Assembly (NCBI GenBank): GCA_017311315.1
Contig: CM029647.1
Location: 4,410,576 to 4,474,575, forward strand
From: Dendrocalamus latiflorus
Taxonomy: Eukaryota > Streptophyta > Magnoliopsida > Poales > Poaceae
Reading direction: 5' to 3'
Length of the DNA stretch: 64,000 nucleotides
The translations under genes were made by a program, and so were the position numbers. This document shows, piece by piece, positions 10,405 through 20,972 of this stretch; position 1 is the stretch's first letter; every line of letters begins with the position of its first letter. The notes under the pieces were generated by a model. The model was given only the letters and a program-made list of their open reading frames with translations. It was not told where the DNA came from and did not search any database.

Positions 10405-11335
10405 TTGGAGCTCCTATTCTCTTTGTAGGACAAGGTTCTGCTGCATGTGGCAAGCAGCCAAACGATGCATGCAATGGAAATGCGATTGTCAGGTCACAAC
10501 AACGCAGTGCCATAGTGCCACGGTCTTATGACCACTCCACTCTGTGCATGGTTGCCGTTTCAGAGTGTTCGCCTGTGCCGTGGTAGCATCAAAAGGCTCT
10601 GCGACAGGAGTAGAGGGGATTTAGGAAACGCGCAGGCTTTTTCGGCTTCCTAGGCTGCAGTGCGCTGCTGCTGCTGCATCTCAAGGACTTTGCCTCGCAT
10701 TGACGGCATGGGGCACGGTTAGGTGAGCCGTGAGCCGCTGCTCTTATTTTTGTTCAATCCAACAAGAAATTTTTACTTTGGAACAGGACAAAAGAAACAG
10801 TGAATAGATGGAGTAAGTTCTAGTACTACTGTTCTGCTGCTTCTACAGTCTACCAGGTATGGCCGTATGGGTAACAGGGTAAGAACAGTGCAGTTTTCAG
10901 TGCACCTCTGGTAGATGGTTCAGCCATCAGGTACAATAATCAAGGTGATTATAACAAAGTAGAAACTCTCTTTCATCAATCATCAAAGTCAGAAGCCAAG
11001 AACTGCTAGTACTTGGAATTCCTTTGATCAAAAACCACTGCAGATACCAACTATCATACAAACTCAAGGATTTTGAGTGATCCATATTGCACACCTAGAG
11101 CACAAGTGCCGGTGATGGCGTTTTACAATCTACGGCGAGAGCTGTAAGGACTACTATTGCTATACAGGCCAAAGTGAGCATAACTATGCGGTATAAAGGT
11201 CCGACAGCTTGACCATATCTGGCGATGCTAGACGGTTAGTAGAATTTTGAGTGCATTAAACAGATGACAAACATCTGATGAGCAGCTCCAGAACGAAAAT
11301 TAGCTAGCAATATGGCAAGAATGGGGCCAAGTTGT
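10405..11335. other. Intergenic, nothing recognised
   Basis: This is the upstream flank of the EPFL gene and the downstream flank of the small ORF at 11336-11518. It has mixed composition with a short CTGCTGCTGCTG run at about 10667. No domain-bearing ORF, RNA gene or transposon terminus was found. Confidence 0.4.
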
Positions 11336-11518
11336 TCATCTTCTAGGCCGGACGGCTCCAATTGATGTGGACGATGAGGAAGATGACAAGGCCGACCTGT
11401 TGAACTCCACGTCCTCACCGAATGCCTTCTGAAGAACATCTTGCATTTCATGAAACCTCCTCTTCTTCTCTATGGATACATCTCTTCCCAGGGAAGCCAG
11501 CTCAGTTTCGTCATCCAT
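11336..11518 (-). CDS. Hypothetical small protein or gene fragment, 60 residues
   Basis: From the ATG at 11518 the minus strand reads MDDETELASLGRDVSIEKK, then RRFHEMQDVLQKAFGEDVEF, then a serine-rich stretch and a stop. The N-terminal 40 residues are charged, look helical and have protein-like composition, unlike the surrounding intergenic frames. The serine-rich end may instead be read-through into an intron. The MITE-like sequence immediately upstream (about 11550-11650) may have cut off a larger gene. I do not recognise the family. It may be a captured or decayed exon. Confidence 0.3.
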   Translation of the reverse strand: MDDETELASLGRDVSIEKKRRFHEMQDVLQKAFGEDVEFNRSALSSSSSSTSIGAVRPRR

Positions 11519-11539
11519 GGTCTTGCCGAGCACTTTAGA

Positions 11540-12560
11540 ACAGTCTGTTCTTTTTGGCTTTTTAGTTGGTTGTTGGTTTCTTTTAGCAATTACTATTTAT
11601 TAGACTAATAAGCTACAGCCAAAAAATTATAAGACGTAACCCAAAAAACACATCTAACATCGATTCATACACATTGCATTGAGGTTAATTTGTCTTCTCT
11701 TTTATTCAACCCTACAAGCAATCAAGCACGTGGATGGCAATTGGCAAATTAAAGCATTGGTGAACTTGTTGGATAGTAGAAATTATACTCCATATGTTTA
11801 TGCATGCATAGACCTGAGAGTTGGGTCGGGCTTTTTTGGACCAGCTCGAGGCATGGTCGGCATGGCACGACCCAAGAATGGCACGGGCATACCACATGGT
11901 GAGTTGGGCTGGCACAGCATGAACGGCCTTTGCTCATCATCCATAGCCACAGACCCTCACCTCACCATCGTCGCTCTCCTCCACCACCGTTGCCTCCACA
12001 CTCACCATCCGTGCCGAGCCCCAACGCCCTACCTCCACTCTTGAGTCCTAGCACCCCACATCTACGTCGCCCCGCACTGACGAGGCCACCTCCCAACACT
12101 AGATCCACCACATCGATTAAACCCTGCCCGCAAATTGTGACCTCCTTCAGATCTACCACGGATTTAGCTGGTGGAGGCATCGGTGTGGGAGGTGGGCAAT
12201 GGAGAGGTGGGTGGTAGGCGGTGGTGGTGGCGGTACGGTAGGAGAGGCAGAGACTGCAAAAGTGAGTGATGACGACAGGGTGGAACACGAGGAGGCGACG
12301 GAGGGGGAGGAAGAGGGTGAGGACAAGCAGTGGGGACGGTAGGAGCGGTGCCACAATGCAAGACAACCGAAGAGGGAAAGGGAGAGACAGAGGAGAGGGA
12401 GAGCCGAACAGAGGGAGAGAGAGCTGGAGAGTGAGAGGGAGGTGGTTGGGTAAGGGAGAGGTGGCCGGGGATGCGAAGAGGGAGAGGGGGAGAGGTGACC
12501 AGGGAGTCAGAGAGGGAGAGAGGCAGCAAGGTGTATACAAAGTTTGACTTCATTTGATCG
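11540..12560. other. Repeat-rich intergenic with GC-rich and strand-asymmetric segments
   Basis: About 11550-11650 resembles a MITE (TTTTTAGTTGGTTGTTGG, TTAGACTAATAAGC, AGCCAAAAAATTAT). About 11818-11930 contains GGCATGGTCGGCATGGCACG-type short repeats seen near grass transposon ends. About 11945-12170 is pyrimidine-rich and about 12180-12540 is strongly purine-rich (GAGGGGGAGGAAGAGGG style). No ORF here has a recognisable domain. Confidence 0.4.
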
Positions 12561-13522
12561 TAGATTTTAAAGTTTGCACCAAAAATGATTTTGACTCAGG
12601 CTGATTTTTAGTTCCGAAAATAGGGGAGCGGTCTGACCAGTAGTCAGTAAGGCCACTCCTAGGCTCGGTCAGATCATCAATTTGTGGCCGATCAGACCAG
12701 CCATCGATCAGACCACACCTCTAGTGACGGACAAACCAGTTAGATAATGAATTTGTGAGGCTTTGTTGTTTTGGGTTGTGGTTTGAATTTAGGTTGTCAA
12801 ATATGATCTTAGCCTATCTCTGGAATGAAAATTTTTGGATACTTAGGAGAAAATTGGAGTGAAATATTTTTATATACTTTGGAGAAAATTTTAGAGAAGG
12901 GGTCGTTCACTCTACCTTTGTTGCCATTGCCGGTCCTATGGTTTCCACATCTTCAGTGGCAACACTGAAATCATGCTTGATACTGGAGTAGTAATCACTC
13001 TACTAAGAATGCAATACGTAGTAGCTCACTTGTTAGCCTCTACGGTCCAAAATCCAAACACAGGCTAGTCCAACTGGTACTCGCTTCCCTTCTCGCACCC
13101 TCCCTGGCTCATGAGGGTGCACTATTGCACGCACGCGCGTACATTGCGGGCAGGCACTGCACGTGCGGTGGCCGTGCATCGCGGCACGGACGGAGGAGAT
13201 CCAGAACCACACGATTAATATTAAGGAGTACCTCCTGTATAAACCTTGAGTGGTAGCTAGTCAAAAGGGTATGGACAAAAGGACAAGAATCGGATTAATC
13301 AGCATTTAATTCATAATTGAAGGAAAATAGTATATATGGAAGAAGGCAGCGGGAAGCGAGGACCACGTACGCTCGCACGTGTTGTGCTGTGTATTGGGCA
13401 TCAATAATTGTGTTAATTAGTGTGACGAGCCTAGATGGATTTAGACGTCATTTCTATCTCTATTATGTAAAAATACGAGTTAATGATGGCATATACCTAT
13501 TCTCTCCATGCTCTTCCGCTTT
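12561..13522. other. Intergenic, nothing recognised
   Basis: About 12620-12735 contains short repeated GATCAGACCA and CGGTCTGACCAG motifs, which suggests a decayed repeat. The remainder has no domain-bearing ORF and no transposon termini I could pair. Confidence 0.35.
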
Positions 13523-13795
13523 TGGCCTTACTCAAAAGAGCTGTTTTTGAGTGGCTTATGGCTGAAAAGTACTGTAGCTGGCTGAAAAAACACTGTAGAT
13601 GACAGAGGCTTATTTAGCATAATTAAATCTAAAAAATAGAGAAAAAAATATGTTAGCCCATCACGTATAATACAAACAAATACGAGAAAAAAGAACCGGC
13701 AAAAAGCTTAAAAAACCAAAAGTATAAAAAAAGATAAAATTTATAAATAATACAAAATAAGCCAGAAGCTAGAAAGCTCAAGCAACGCCATTTAT
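13523..13795 (+). repeat. MITE, family 1 copy
   Basis: The element has the shared family body: GTGGCTTATGGCTGAAAAG, CTGTAGCTGGCTGAAAAAAC, CTTATTTAGCATAATTAAAT, ATGTTAGCCCATCACGTATA, ACAAATACGAGAAAAAAGAA followed by CCGG, then AAAATTTATAAATAATAC and a terminal GCCAGAAGCTAGAAAGCTC. Exact ends and target duplication are not resolved. Confidence 0.65.
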
Positions 13796-13889
13796 TATCC
13801 CTCTCTATTGTCATGTAGGCCATAATATCAGCAAACTATCTCCTCACATGGTGCGGCGTGCGCCCCCTCCTGTTGACGCCGCTATGCTT

Positions 13890-14695
13890 TCTCTTAGAGC
13901 AAGTACAATAGTATAGCCAACTAGTGGCTATAACAATTGTCCATTTCATCTATAGCCTTCAAAAAAAATAGTTCATACAATAAGGTAGCTATTACAATAA
14001 CTATTTGGCCCCACGTGTAAGAGAGTGAAATGCATGTTTTTACGTGCTATAGTTAGCTGTAATTTAGTAGCCAGCTTCCTTCTCTCTCTTCCTTTCTCTC
14101 TCTGCCACGTAAGATTTGGTTGATATTATATTATGAGCTGTTGTGAGCTGTTTTTTGCCAAACACCCTTTTTGCAAACAGCTTCATGGATGAAACTCCTT
14201 AAATCATGCTCTCACAAGGGAATGGGTGGGGTGAAGCTGAAAATAGTAGCTTTTCACAGCTCTCTCCCTCAGGCTCGCAGTTATAGGAACACACTGCCCT
14301 TGTAGTTGACAGAAATTACAGCACTTTGCCACTGGGTCCCCACGCCTGTTTCCTCTCCTCCCGTTCGCACTTCTCTACCATTCGCACTTCTCTAATGATT
14401 TTAATTTTTTTATTTTAATTTTTTAATTCATACCCATTCAAATATATTATTTTTTAATTCATATGACCATATACAAACATACGACTACAAATGTTAGAAC
14501 AAGTCAGGTAAATAGGGGCATCTTGGACAATTGCCCTCTTTCAGCCATGCATGAAGTTGTTGGTGAAGCTGTTTTGCCAAACAGTTTTCCAAAACAGTTT
14601 TAGCTTCACCGGTGAAGCTGCTCGTGAAGCTGAAACAAAAAAAAACAGCTTCACTAATGAAGCTGAGCTATGCCAAATGGGGCCTAAATACCACA
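13890..14695. repeat. Cluster of two MITE-like elements
   Basis: About 13896-14110 begins GAGCAAGTACAATAGTATAG and contains AGCCAACTAGTGGCTATAAC, then CTATAGTTAGCTGTAATTTAG, typical of a common grass MITE. About 14131-14690 has palindromic AGCTTCACCGGTGAAGCT and repeated GAAGCTG motifs, and ends TATGCCAAATGGGGCCTAAA. That resembles a second MITE or a pair of them. Superfamilies are not assigned. Confidence 0.45.
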
Positions 14696-16562
14696 CCTCT
14701 GCTCCTCTCCAACCCAAACCCGTCACCCTAGCCCTAACCTAGCCGCATCGGCCCCTATCGCTGCCTCGCCCGCCTCTTAAAAAAACAAGGGGAAATAAAT
14801 GTCGCGTTTAACTTGTAGCATGCATGGAGACAAACGAAAGGACCCATGCATGCATGAGAGAGGACTGACTGGCCCAGCCGATGGATGAATGCATCGATCA
14901 CAGGGACACAGTAGTAAGACGACGACAAAAAAATGCCAAGCTTTCCGGACGATGTGTTATATACGCGCATACGTACGGATGATGTTATGTACACACATGC
15001 ATACGATGATGCGGATCGATCTGTGCTGTTTCTTCCGAACGCATGCGGTGCGGTGGCAGTGGCTAGCCGACACAGTGCTGACGTGGGCCTGCCCACGTGT
15101 GAGGTCTTAACTTCTTGCATTAACTGCGTACGTACTTGTACGTCTTCTAAGTCGATTGATCTTGAAAATCTCTCATGTCGATGTACATATGTAGTGTCTG
15201 TCCCTACAATTTGATGCTCGACCTCTAGTTTTATTTTCACATTTCGCAGCTCGTTCCTTGTAATTAATATGCTTGTACCAATTAAGGTTGCAGCTGTTGA
15301 GTGGGGTAGATTCTTGTTGTCCCCGCACAAGCTAGGAAAGAGATGAGAGGAAGATGACGAGTGATGATATGGTGATGGTGGTGGCCTGGTGCACGCTGAC
15401 GAATGCCAGCCTCTACAAACGCAACAATTCAGTGGCCCATTCACGCATCACTCCCGAGTCCATGATTGGTGTCGATCAAGATTACACTGGCTTAGTCTTC
15501 TTGTGCTGTTCGTGACAAAAGGAAATGAGTTTAAAAACCTAAAACTCTGTTCTTTTTTCTTAAGAAAAAAGTTTGCCCATCTATCTTGCATGCAGCTAGC
15601 AATCGTCAAATGGAATTAGGAAGACCTTGCTATCATCCGGATCTCTCTTCTCTTTTAGAGGAGAGAGAAGGCTATGCTAACAAGGGATCGACAGATAGGG
15701 TGAGTTGCAATTATGGCAATCACTGGGCCCTTCATTGCCTAGCTTTAACGCTAATGAACAGAAACCAAATCACAACTATCCACGTCACACAAAGTTGGTG
15801 TTTATCTCATACAGGATACAGGAGTCCCATATATACTTCAATTAAACATCTTTTATCCAACCGTGTAATCTTCTCCTTCGCGAGGACTCTGTTAATGAAA
15901 CGGCAATAAAGCTCTCGGTTTTGTCTTTCAAAAAAGTAATCGACAACTAGAACATATGGTCTATGTATAACAACAAACAGTTTTAACCGCTGAGCTGATT
16001 CCCGGTTGATGTAGCCAGTGTTCTAAATGAGAGATTCTCGGAAGATTCACGATCACCAAATATTCTCGGTTACTCGCTCGGGAGGCAGCACTACTAACAA
16101 ATACTAGGACGCAACAGAACAAAAGCACCAACTGATCTAAGTCCCACTTTTTAGGTTACGACTAATAACTTTTAACTATGACTACTAGGCATAATAAATA
16201 GTACCGAAGCAAAAAAAAAAAACGGGTTAAAAACCAAAAACAACGAACCCTAATGCAGCTGGGCTGAGCAGAGAGCCGTGGAACACGAAACGTGCGCATG
16301 GCACTATCTGTCTCTTGTCTATCTATCAGTCAGTGCAAGCTATCTATCGATCTAATTTAGTGCTGCGAGCAAAAGGCCCCCGCCGGATAAGAAAACTACT
16401 GCCATTAGCTTCTGGGGGGAGCAAATGAGCGATAGGTAACCGGATGGGCCAGCGCTGCCACTACCGCGCGCCATGTATGGCTGGGACGGGCACACCTATT
16501 ATTGCTTTCTTTTGTCCCACCAGAACTTTATTTATTTATTTATTTATGCGCCAGCAAATTAA
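14696..16562. other. Intergenic, nothing recognised
   Basis: Several ORFs of 70-230 codons on both strands lack any recognisable domain and have composition typical of non-coding grass DNA. A poly-A tract lies at about 16211-16222 and a TTTATTTATTTATTTATTTA run at about 16527-16546. No RNA gene or paired transposon termini were found. Confidence 0.4.
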
Positions 16563-16842
16563 GGCTCCGCTCAGTTGGGCTAAAAAGCTACGGTTTATGG
16601 CTGAAATTGCACTGTAGCGGCTGAAATTGCACTGTAGCGGAATGTGGCTTATTTGATGTAATTAAATCTAAAAAATTTGAAAATAAAAAATATGCTAGCT
16701 TAACACGGACAACGCAAACGAATACGGGAAAAAAGAACCGGCAAAAAAAAGCTAAAAAACCAAAAGTTCAGAAAAAAGATGAAATTTATGAATAGTGAAT
16801 AATAAGTCAGAACCCAGAAACTGAAACTGAAATGAGCGGGCC
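16563..16842 (+). repeat. MITE, family 1 copy with candidate TAA target duplication
   Basis: The element starts GGCTCCGCTCAGTTGGGCTA and ends GAAATGAGCGGGCC, so its ends are approximate inverted repeats (GGCTCCGCTC / GAGCGGGCC). It is flanked by TAA on both sides (16560-16562 and 16843-16845). The body has the shared family landmarks, including a duplicated GGCTGAAATTGCACTGTAGC. Confidence 0.7.
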
Positions 16843-18698
16843 TAAAGATGCAGGGGGGAATTGGGAGCAGAAGTTGTCCTTATTGTTGTAAGTTGGACAA
16901 GGATCATGTTATGTCTGTATGTCAGCCATGACGGTCTACTTTGGAGGCAAACCTCTCTAGAAACTACGATCGCGGAAACTGCGCTGTTTCTTGTAAAACT
17001 GCTAAGCCGTCGAGCTCGAAGAAGTAGGCCCGTAGATTAAAATGTCCAGAATATGCCCAGCGTGGACACCGAATCTGACGAGCCAAGGTCCGATCCCTCA
17101 GTTGGCTTGGTGCGATGTTATTCCCGCTTAATTTGGGTTCAATCCCTAGGATCGTACCCGAACATCACACACGAATAATTAATATATAATACATATGTTT
17201 AGTAGAAAAACATATACTTATGTTTCGTAAAGTTTTAATGTCTTTGTAAAATTTTTAAATATGACAGAGGATGTGTAAGTATGTGTTGATATGAGTGAGA
17301 TGTGAGTTGTATACTTTGACGTCCATCTGCCTTATACCTCTGAAAATCTGACGAGCAGGTTGATAGGATGCGCGCACTGTCGAATTGCAAAGCATCATTA
17401 ACATGTGATTATTGCCAAACATTGAATGGTACGAAATATTTTTGTCCGACGCCGTATGATCAGTACTACATGTGCAGGCAATGAATCTGGTTGACGTGGC
17501 CAGCATCCATCCCAATGCATGCCTACTTGCCTAGGCAGTGGCGATACTACGTGTACTTATATGGTTGCTGACCTTTGCTCCTACTGCCGACATCGTACTA
17601 GCATCGAGGAGCCAAATCTGGCTTCAGTTTTTCTAACTCCTGGGGGACCGAGGACTTGCGTCTCAGTTGTTCAAGGCTTGGATCAAATGGTCTGATTCTG
17701 AAAGTGCCACACCACCACACGATCTATATGGAGCAAGGTGATTCTTTGTGTCGGTCGTGGACGGCGTGCGCTGGAATGCATGCATGATCTGACGGCTCAC
17801 GACGCAGAGTAGCAAGGCCGTCCTAGCACCAGCGCCATGTAGCCGGCGCATCATCGCCGCCGGAGGTGGCACAGTCTCGATCGTAGCATGCGAAAGTGTG
17901 GCTGTGATCTGTGAAGACCGCATTAACAGAAAAGATCTGGCCAGGCAAGCGGCGGGGTACGATACGGCCGGGCAAAAGCCAGATCTCAGCCGTCGCCTCC
18001 GATGGTGGTGGAACGCACGCACGGCGCTTTCATCCATCGATCTGACGTTGGACGGCCCACTACACGGCGCTACGCGGCGCCCCCAGCGACGGGGAACAGC
18101 GACGTCAATGGCCGACGGGCGCGCCACGTGCCCCACCGAGAGGCACGGCCCGGGCCCACGCGCCCACGGCGAGGTGACGCCGACGTCACCCGCTCTAGCC
18201 TAGCCCGCGCGTACGTGCGAGCAGTAGCTAGCTAGCTACACCGCCGCACGAGACGATTCACGACTCGCCGGCGACACTGTTGCCTGCGTCCGCGCTGATG
18301 CCGTCAGCTCCCGCATCTTCGTCGTCGTCGTGCCATCAGAGTCGTTGGCCTCTTCTTTTTCCCACGCCCAATAACTCTCTCTCTCTCTCTGCTAGTACTG
18401 CTTGACTACTGTATTCTTGTTTGACGAAACCCAACTGGTACGCCATGTCCAGATGAATTAAGCACTTTTAAATGGGATTCTTGTGCCGAAGAACAATCGA
18501 TCGTACCATCGAATTTCGATGGCGGCATCTTCGAGCCTCACGCAGAATCTTGGCACCCACGGATCGATGGTCCATATTGGCCGGCACATCCCATGCACCA
18601 GACTTTTCTTAAAAAAAATTAGGATGCATGGATCCAGCCAAGAAAATGTCACTAGGAATAGCGCACTGCCTGTCTCAAAAGAAAAAGGGAAGGAAATG
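16843..18698. other. Intergenic upstream of the glutaredoxin gene
   Basis: No supported gene was found. GC content rises from about 17900. The segment 18040-18200 includes TGACG and ACGTCA motifs (for example CGCCGACGTCACCC near 18178), and a CT microsatellite lies at about 18376-18391. The ORFs here are not conserved-looking. Confidence 0.4.
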
Positions 18699-18877
18699 TG
18701 ACGTCAATTTCTTTCCCATAACTCGCCTTGTCGTAGGCCAGTAGTACTGGTACTAGGTGGTGAATTTAATGCCCGCTTCCCGTCCGGCCACGTGATGCAA
18801 CCTCCGGCCCCACCGCTCCCCGTCACCGCCCCCGCCTGACGTCACCCCCCATGTGCCGCCCCGGCCGCCTATATATA
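18699..18877 (+). promoter_or_regulatory. Promoter of the glutaredoxin gene: TGACGTCA palindromes, G-box and TATA box
   Basis: The palindrome TGACGTCA occurs at 18699-18706 and again at 18837-18844. A CACGTG G-box lies at 18789-18794, and a TATA box (TATATATA) at 18870-18877, about 130 bases before the start codon. TGACGTCA is a classical bZIP (TGA/C-box) site. CC-type glutaredoxins are known partners of TGA bZIP factors, so feedback regulation is plausible but inferred. Confidence 0.6.
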
Positions 18878-19006
18878 CGCCTCTCCACCTCCTCCGGATC
18901 GACCCTATTGCTGGCGGCGAGGCGTCTACTGCCGCGGTAGATAGCTAGCTAGCCAACGGCGCCGTTTGTTTCGCGTCGATCTTGACTGCGGCGGCAGGAA
19001 GCGAGC

Positions 19007-19369
19007 ATGCAGGCGGTGGCCGGCATCCGGCGTGGGCTGACCATCGACCCGGCGGGGGAGGACGAGGCGCCGGCGGAGCGCATCAGGCGGCTGGTCCGGG
19101 AGAGCCCCGTCGTCATCTTCGCGCGGCGCGGCTGCTACATGGCGCACGTCATGAAGCGCCTCCTCGCGGCCGTCGGCGCGCACGCCACCGTCATCGAGCT
19201 GGAGGGCGCCGCCGAGGAGCTCGCCGCGGCGGAGGCCGGCGGCCACGCGGCCGTGCCGGCCCTGTTCGTCGGCGGCGCGCCTGTGGGCGGGCTCGAGGGC
19301 CTCATGGGGCTCCACCTCAGCGGCCGCCTCGTCCCACGCCTCAGAGAGGTCGGCGCCCTCTGCGCCTAG
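19007..19369 (+). CDS. CC-type (ROXY-like) glutaredoxin, CYMA active site
   Basis: This intronless gene encodes 120 residues, the usual length for land-plant CC-type glutaredoxins. These proteins act with TGA bZIP transcription factors in development and stress responses. The start at 19007 has A at position -3 and follows a short leader from the TATA box at 18870. Visible motifs are RIRRLVRESPVVIFARRGCY with the active-site segment C43-Y-M-A, the cis-proline region AAVPALFVGG (81-90), and the glutathione-binding GGLEGLMGLHLSG (94-106). Codon use is extremely GC-rich. Two oddities stand out. The usual CCMC/CCMS-type site has become CYMA, leaving one cysteine. The C-terminus reads REVGALCA rather than the ALWL motif needed by several ROXYs for function. 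Family assignment is secure; redox activity is uncertain. Confidence 0.92.
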   Translation: MQAVAGIRRGLTIDPAGEDEAPAERIRRLVRESPVVIFARRGCYMAHVMKRLLAAVGAHATVIELEGAAEELAAAEAGGHAAVPALFVGGAPVGGLEGLMGLHLSGRLVPRLREVGALCA

Positions 19370-20737
19370 CTAGCTCTCCCCCTCTTCTGCCTCTCCTTGT
19401 CGCCCGCACGTTCCAAGCCTTCGTCTCCTTGTATGTACATATGCAAACCGTGGGATCCATTTGCAAAATCTAGAGGGGGTTCGATGAAAACCTACACGCT
19501 AAATAAGCTGTACTGTACTGCACTGCGCTGCCAAAGGGTGGGGTGTTCGTGGGGGGTTTGTGATAAATGGTTGGACCTAAATGTGATTATATAATTACTT
19601 AGGAGTACGCCAGCATCTATTGTTGCAGCAGCTAGCTAGCTACTCGCTGTTCGCTCTCTTGTTTTAATCCTCGCTTCTATTTTGTCCTGGTGTGGTGTTT
19701 TTCTGCGTGTAAATTAATTACTACACATGATTGGCGTATAATCCTACTTGGAAGCTGATTATTCTATGGCAGGAAGATAACATATTAAAGTAGTGGGGGT
19801 GGGTAATGGAGGTGGACGTCACCACAAACTCAGAACCCTAATGCCCATTAGTTTCGTTGGCAAATACACATGCGACTGAGATTTCAGTCTCTCATTGCTC
19901 CGTTGTTCTTAGCTGTTGCTGCGTGCGCTTAGAATGCACGGTTGATCGGCCGTTGATTTCCGCTCTTTTTTTCGTGGTTGATCTGGGCCGTTGATTTCGG
20001 AGCTCTGCGTTTTACGTTGCTTTTAGGGGAAGGAATGGAAGGAAACGTAGAGTAAAGATCTACGGTTGCTAACATTGCACGGCAATGCACGGCGAGGGAG
20101 TTGGATGGATACGACGCATGGCATGGCATGGCATGTGCCTGCTGCTTAGTTCCCGGTAAAAAAAATGGAAATAAAATGGACGCGAAGTTTCATGTGCCGA
20201 TCGAGACAAGCTGCGCACGATCCCACGCTGTTCACCCGTGTACCCGGCTTATTTTTTGAGCTGCAAATTAATATTTACCAGTAATGGGGTAGTGTGGAAA
20301 ATACTCCAGGCCTACGTGATCCAGCATTTTCTTTCCCTGTATCATGTTGGTTGTCTGGTTCTGCCACGGGAGTGCAGCTAGCGTTTTGCAAAGTCAATTT
20401 TATAGTGCGTGCATGACTAGCGTTTGGCAGCCGTGGCAGTAATTAAGTAGGGACTCCAGTGCACAATTGTAGTACTGGTACTACTGTAGCATAATCTGCA
20501 AGTATTTTGGATTTTTTTTTAATTTTTTGTTTCAATTTCTTTCAACAATAATTATACGTTAGACTAATAAATCGTAACTAAAAGATAATATATCTCAGTC
20601 CAAAGGAATATCCCCTTTAGCTGCAGACTAATTATGAGATCTGATTCTACTAGCCTGCCAAATGCCAATATTAGGCAGCAAATCGCCCACTGATTTCTGC
20701 ATGCTCCAACCCAACGCCGACGCGCTAGGTGGTGATC
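19370..20737. other. 3' flank of the glutaredoxin gene and intergenic sequence
   Basis: The first 250 bases are the likely 3'UTR (pyrimidine-rich, then AT-rich with AAATAAGC at about 19500 and TATAATTAC near 19590). From about 19760 I see only intergenic sequence, including four tandem GGCAT units near 20119-20135 and AT-rich MITE-like debris near 20540-20600. Confidence 0.4.
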
Positions 20738-20972
20738 ATTTGGGCTTTTTTTGTGGCTTATAGCTGAAAAGCACTGTAGCTGGCTGAAAAAACACTATAG
20801 CTGACAGAGTCTTATTTAGCATAATTAAATTTATAAAAATTAAAAAAATATATAAAAAATATGTTAGCCCATTACGTATAATACAAACAAATACGGGAAA
20901 AAAGAACCGGTAAAAAAGCTCAACAAAAAGCTAAAAGTTCAAAAAAAGACGAAATTTATGAATAGTAAAACG
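20738..20972 (+). repeat. MITE, family 1 copy
   Basis: The copy shares CTTATAGCTGAAAAGCACTG, TAGCTGGCTGAAAAAACACT, CTTATTTAGCATAATTAAAT, TATGTTAGCCCATTACGTAT, the GGGAAAAAAGAACCGG block and GACGAAATTTATGAATAGTA with the copies at 13523 and 16563. Its right end is truncated, running straight into AAAACGCTCTTCAC. Confidence 0.65.

Noticed and set aside
14755..15444. 229-codon minus-strand ORF
   Set aside because: No domain, no compositional periodicity typical of grass exons, and it begins near repeat debris. Length alone is not evidence.
17663..18136. 157-codon minus-strand ORF and overlapping plus-strand ORF upstream of the glutaredoxin
   Set aside because: They lie in a GC-rich promoter region with overlapping open frames on both strands. 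No motif supports either.
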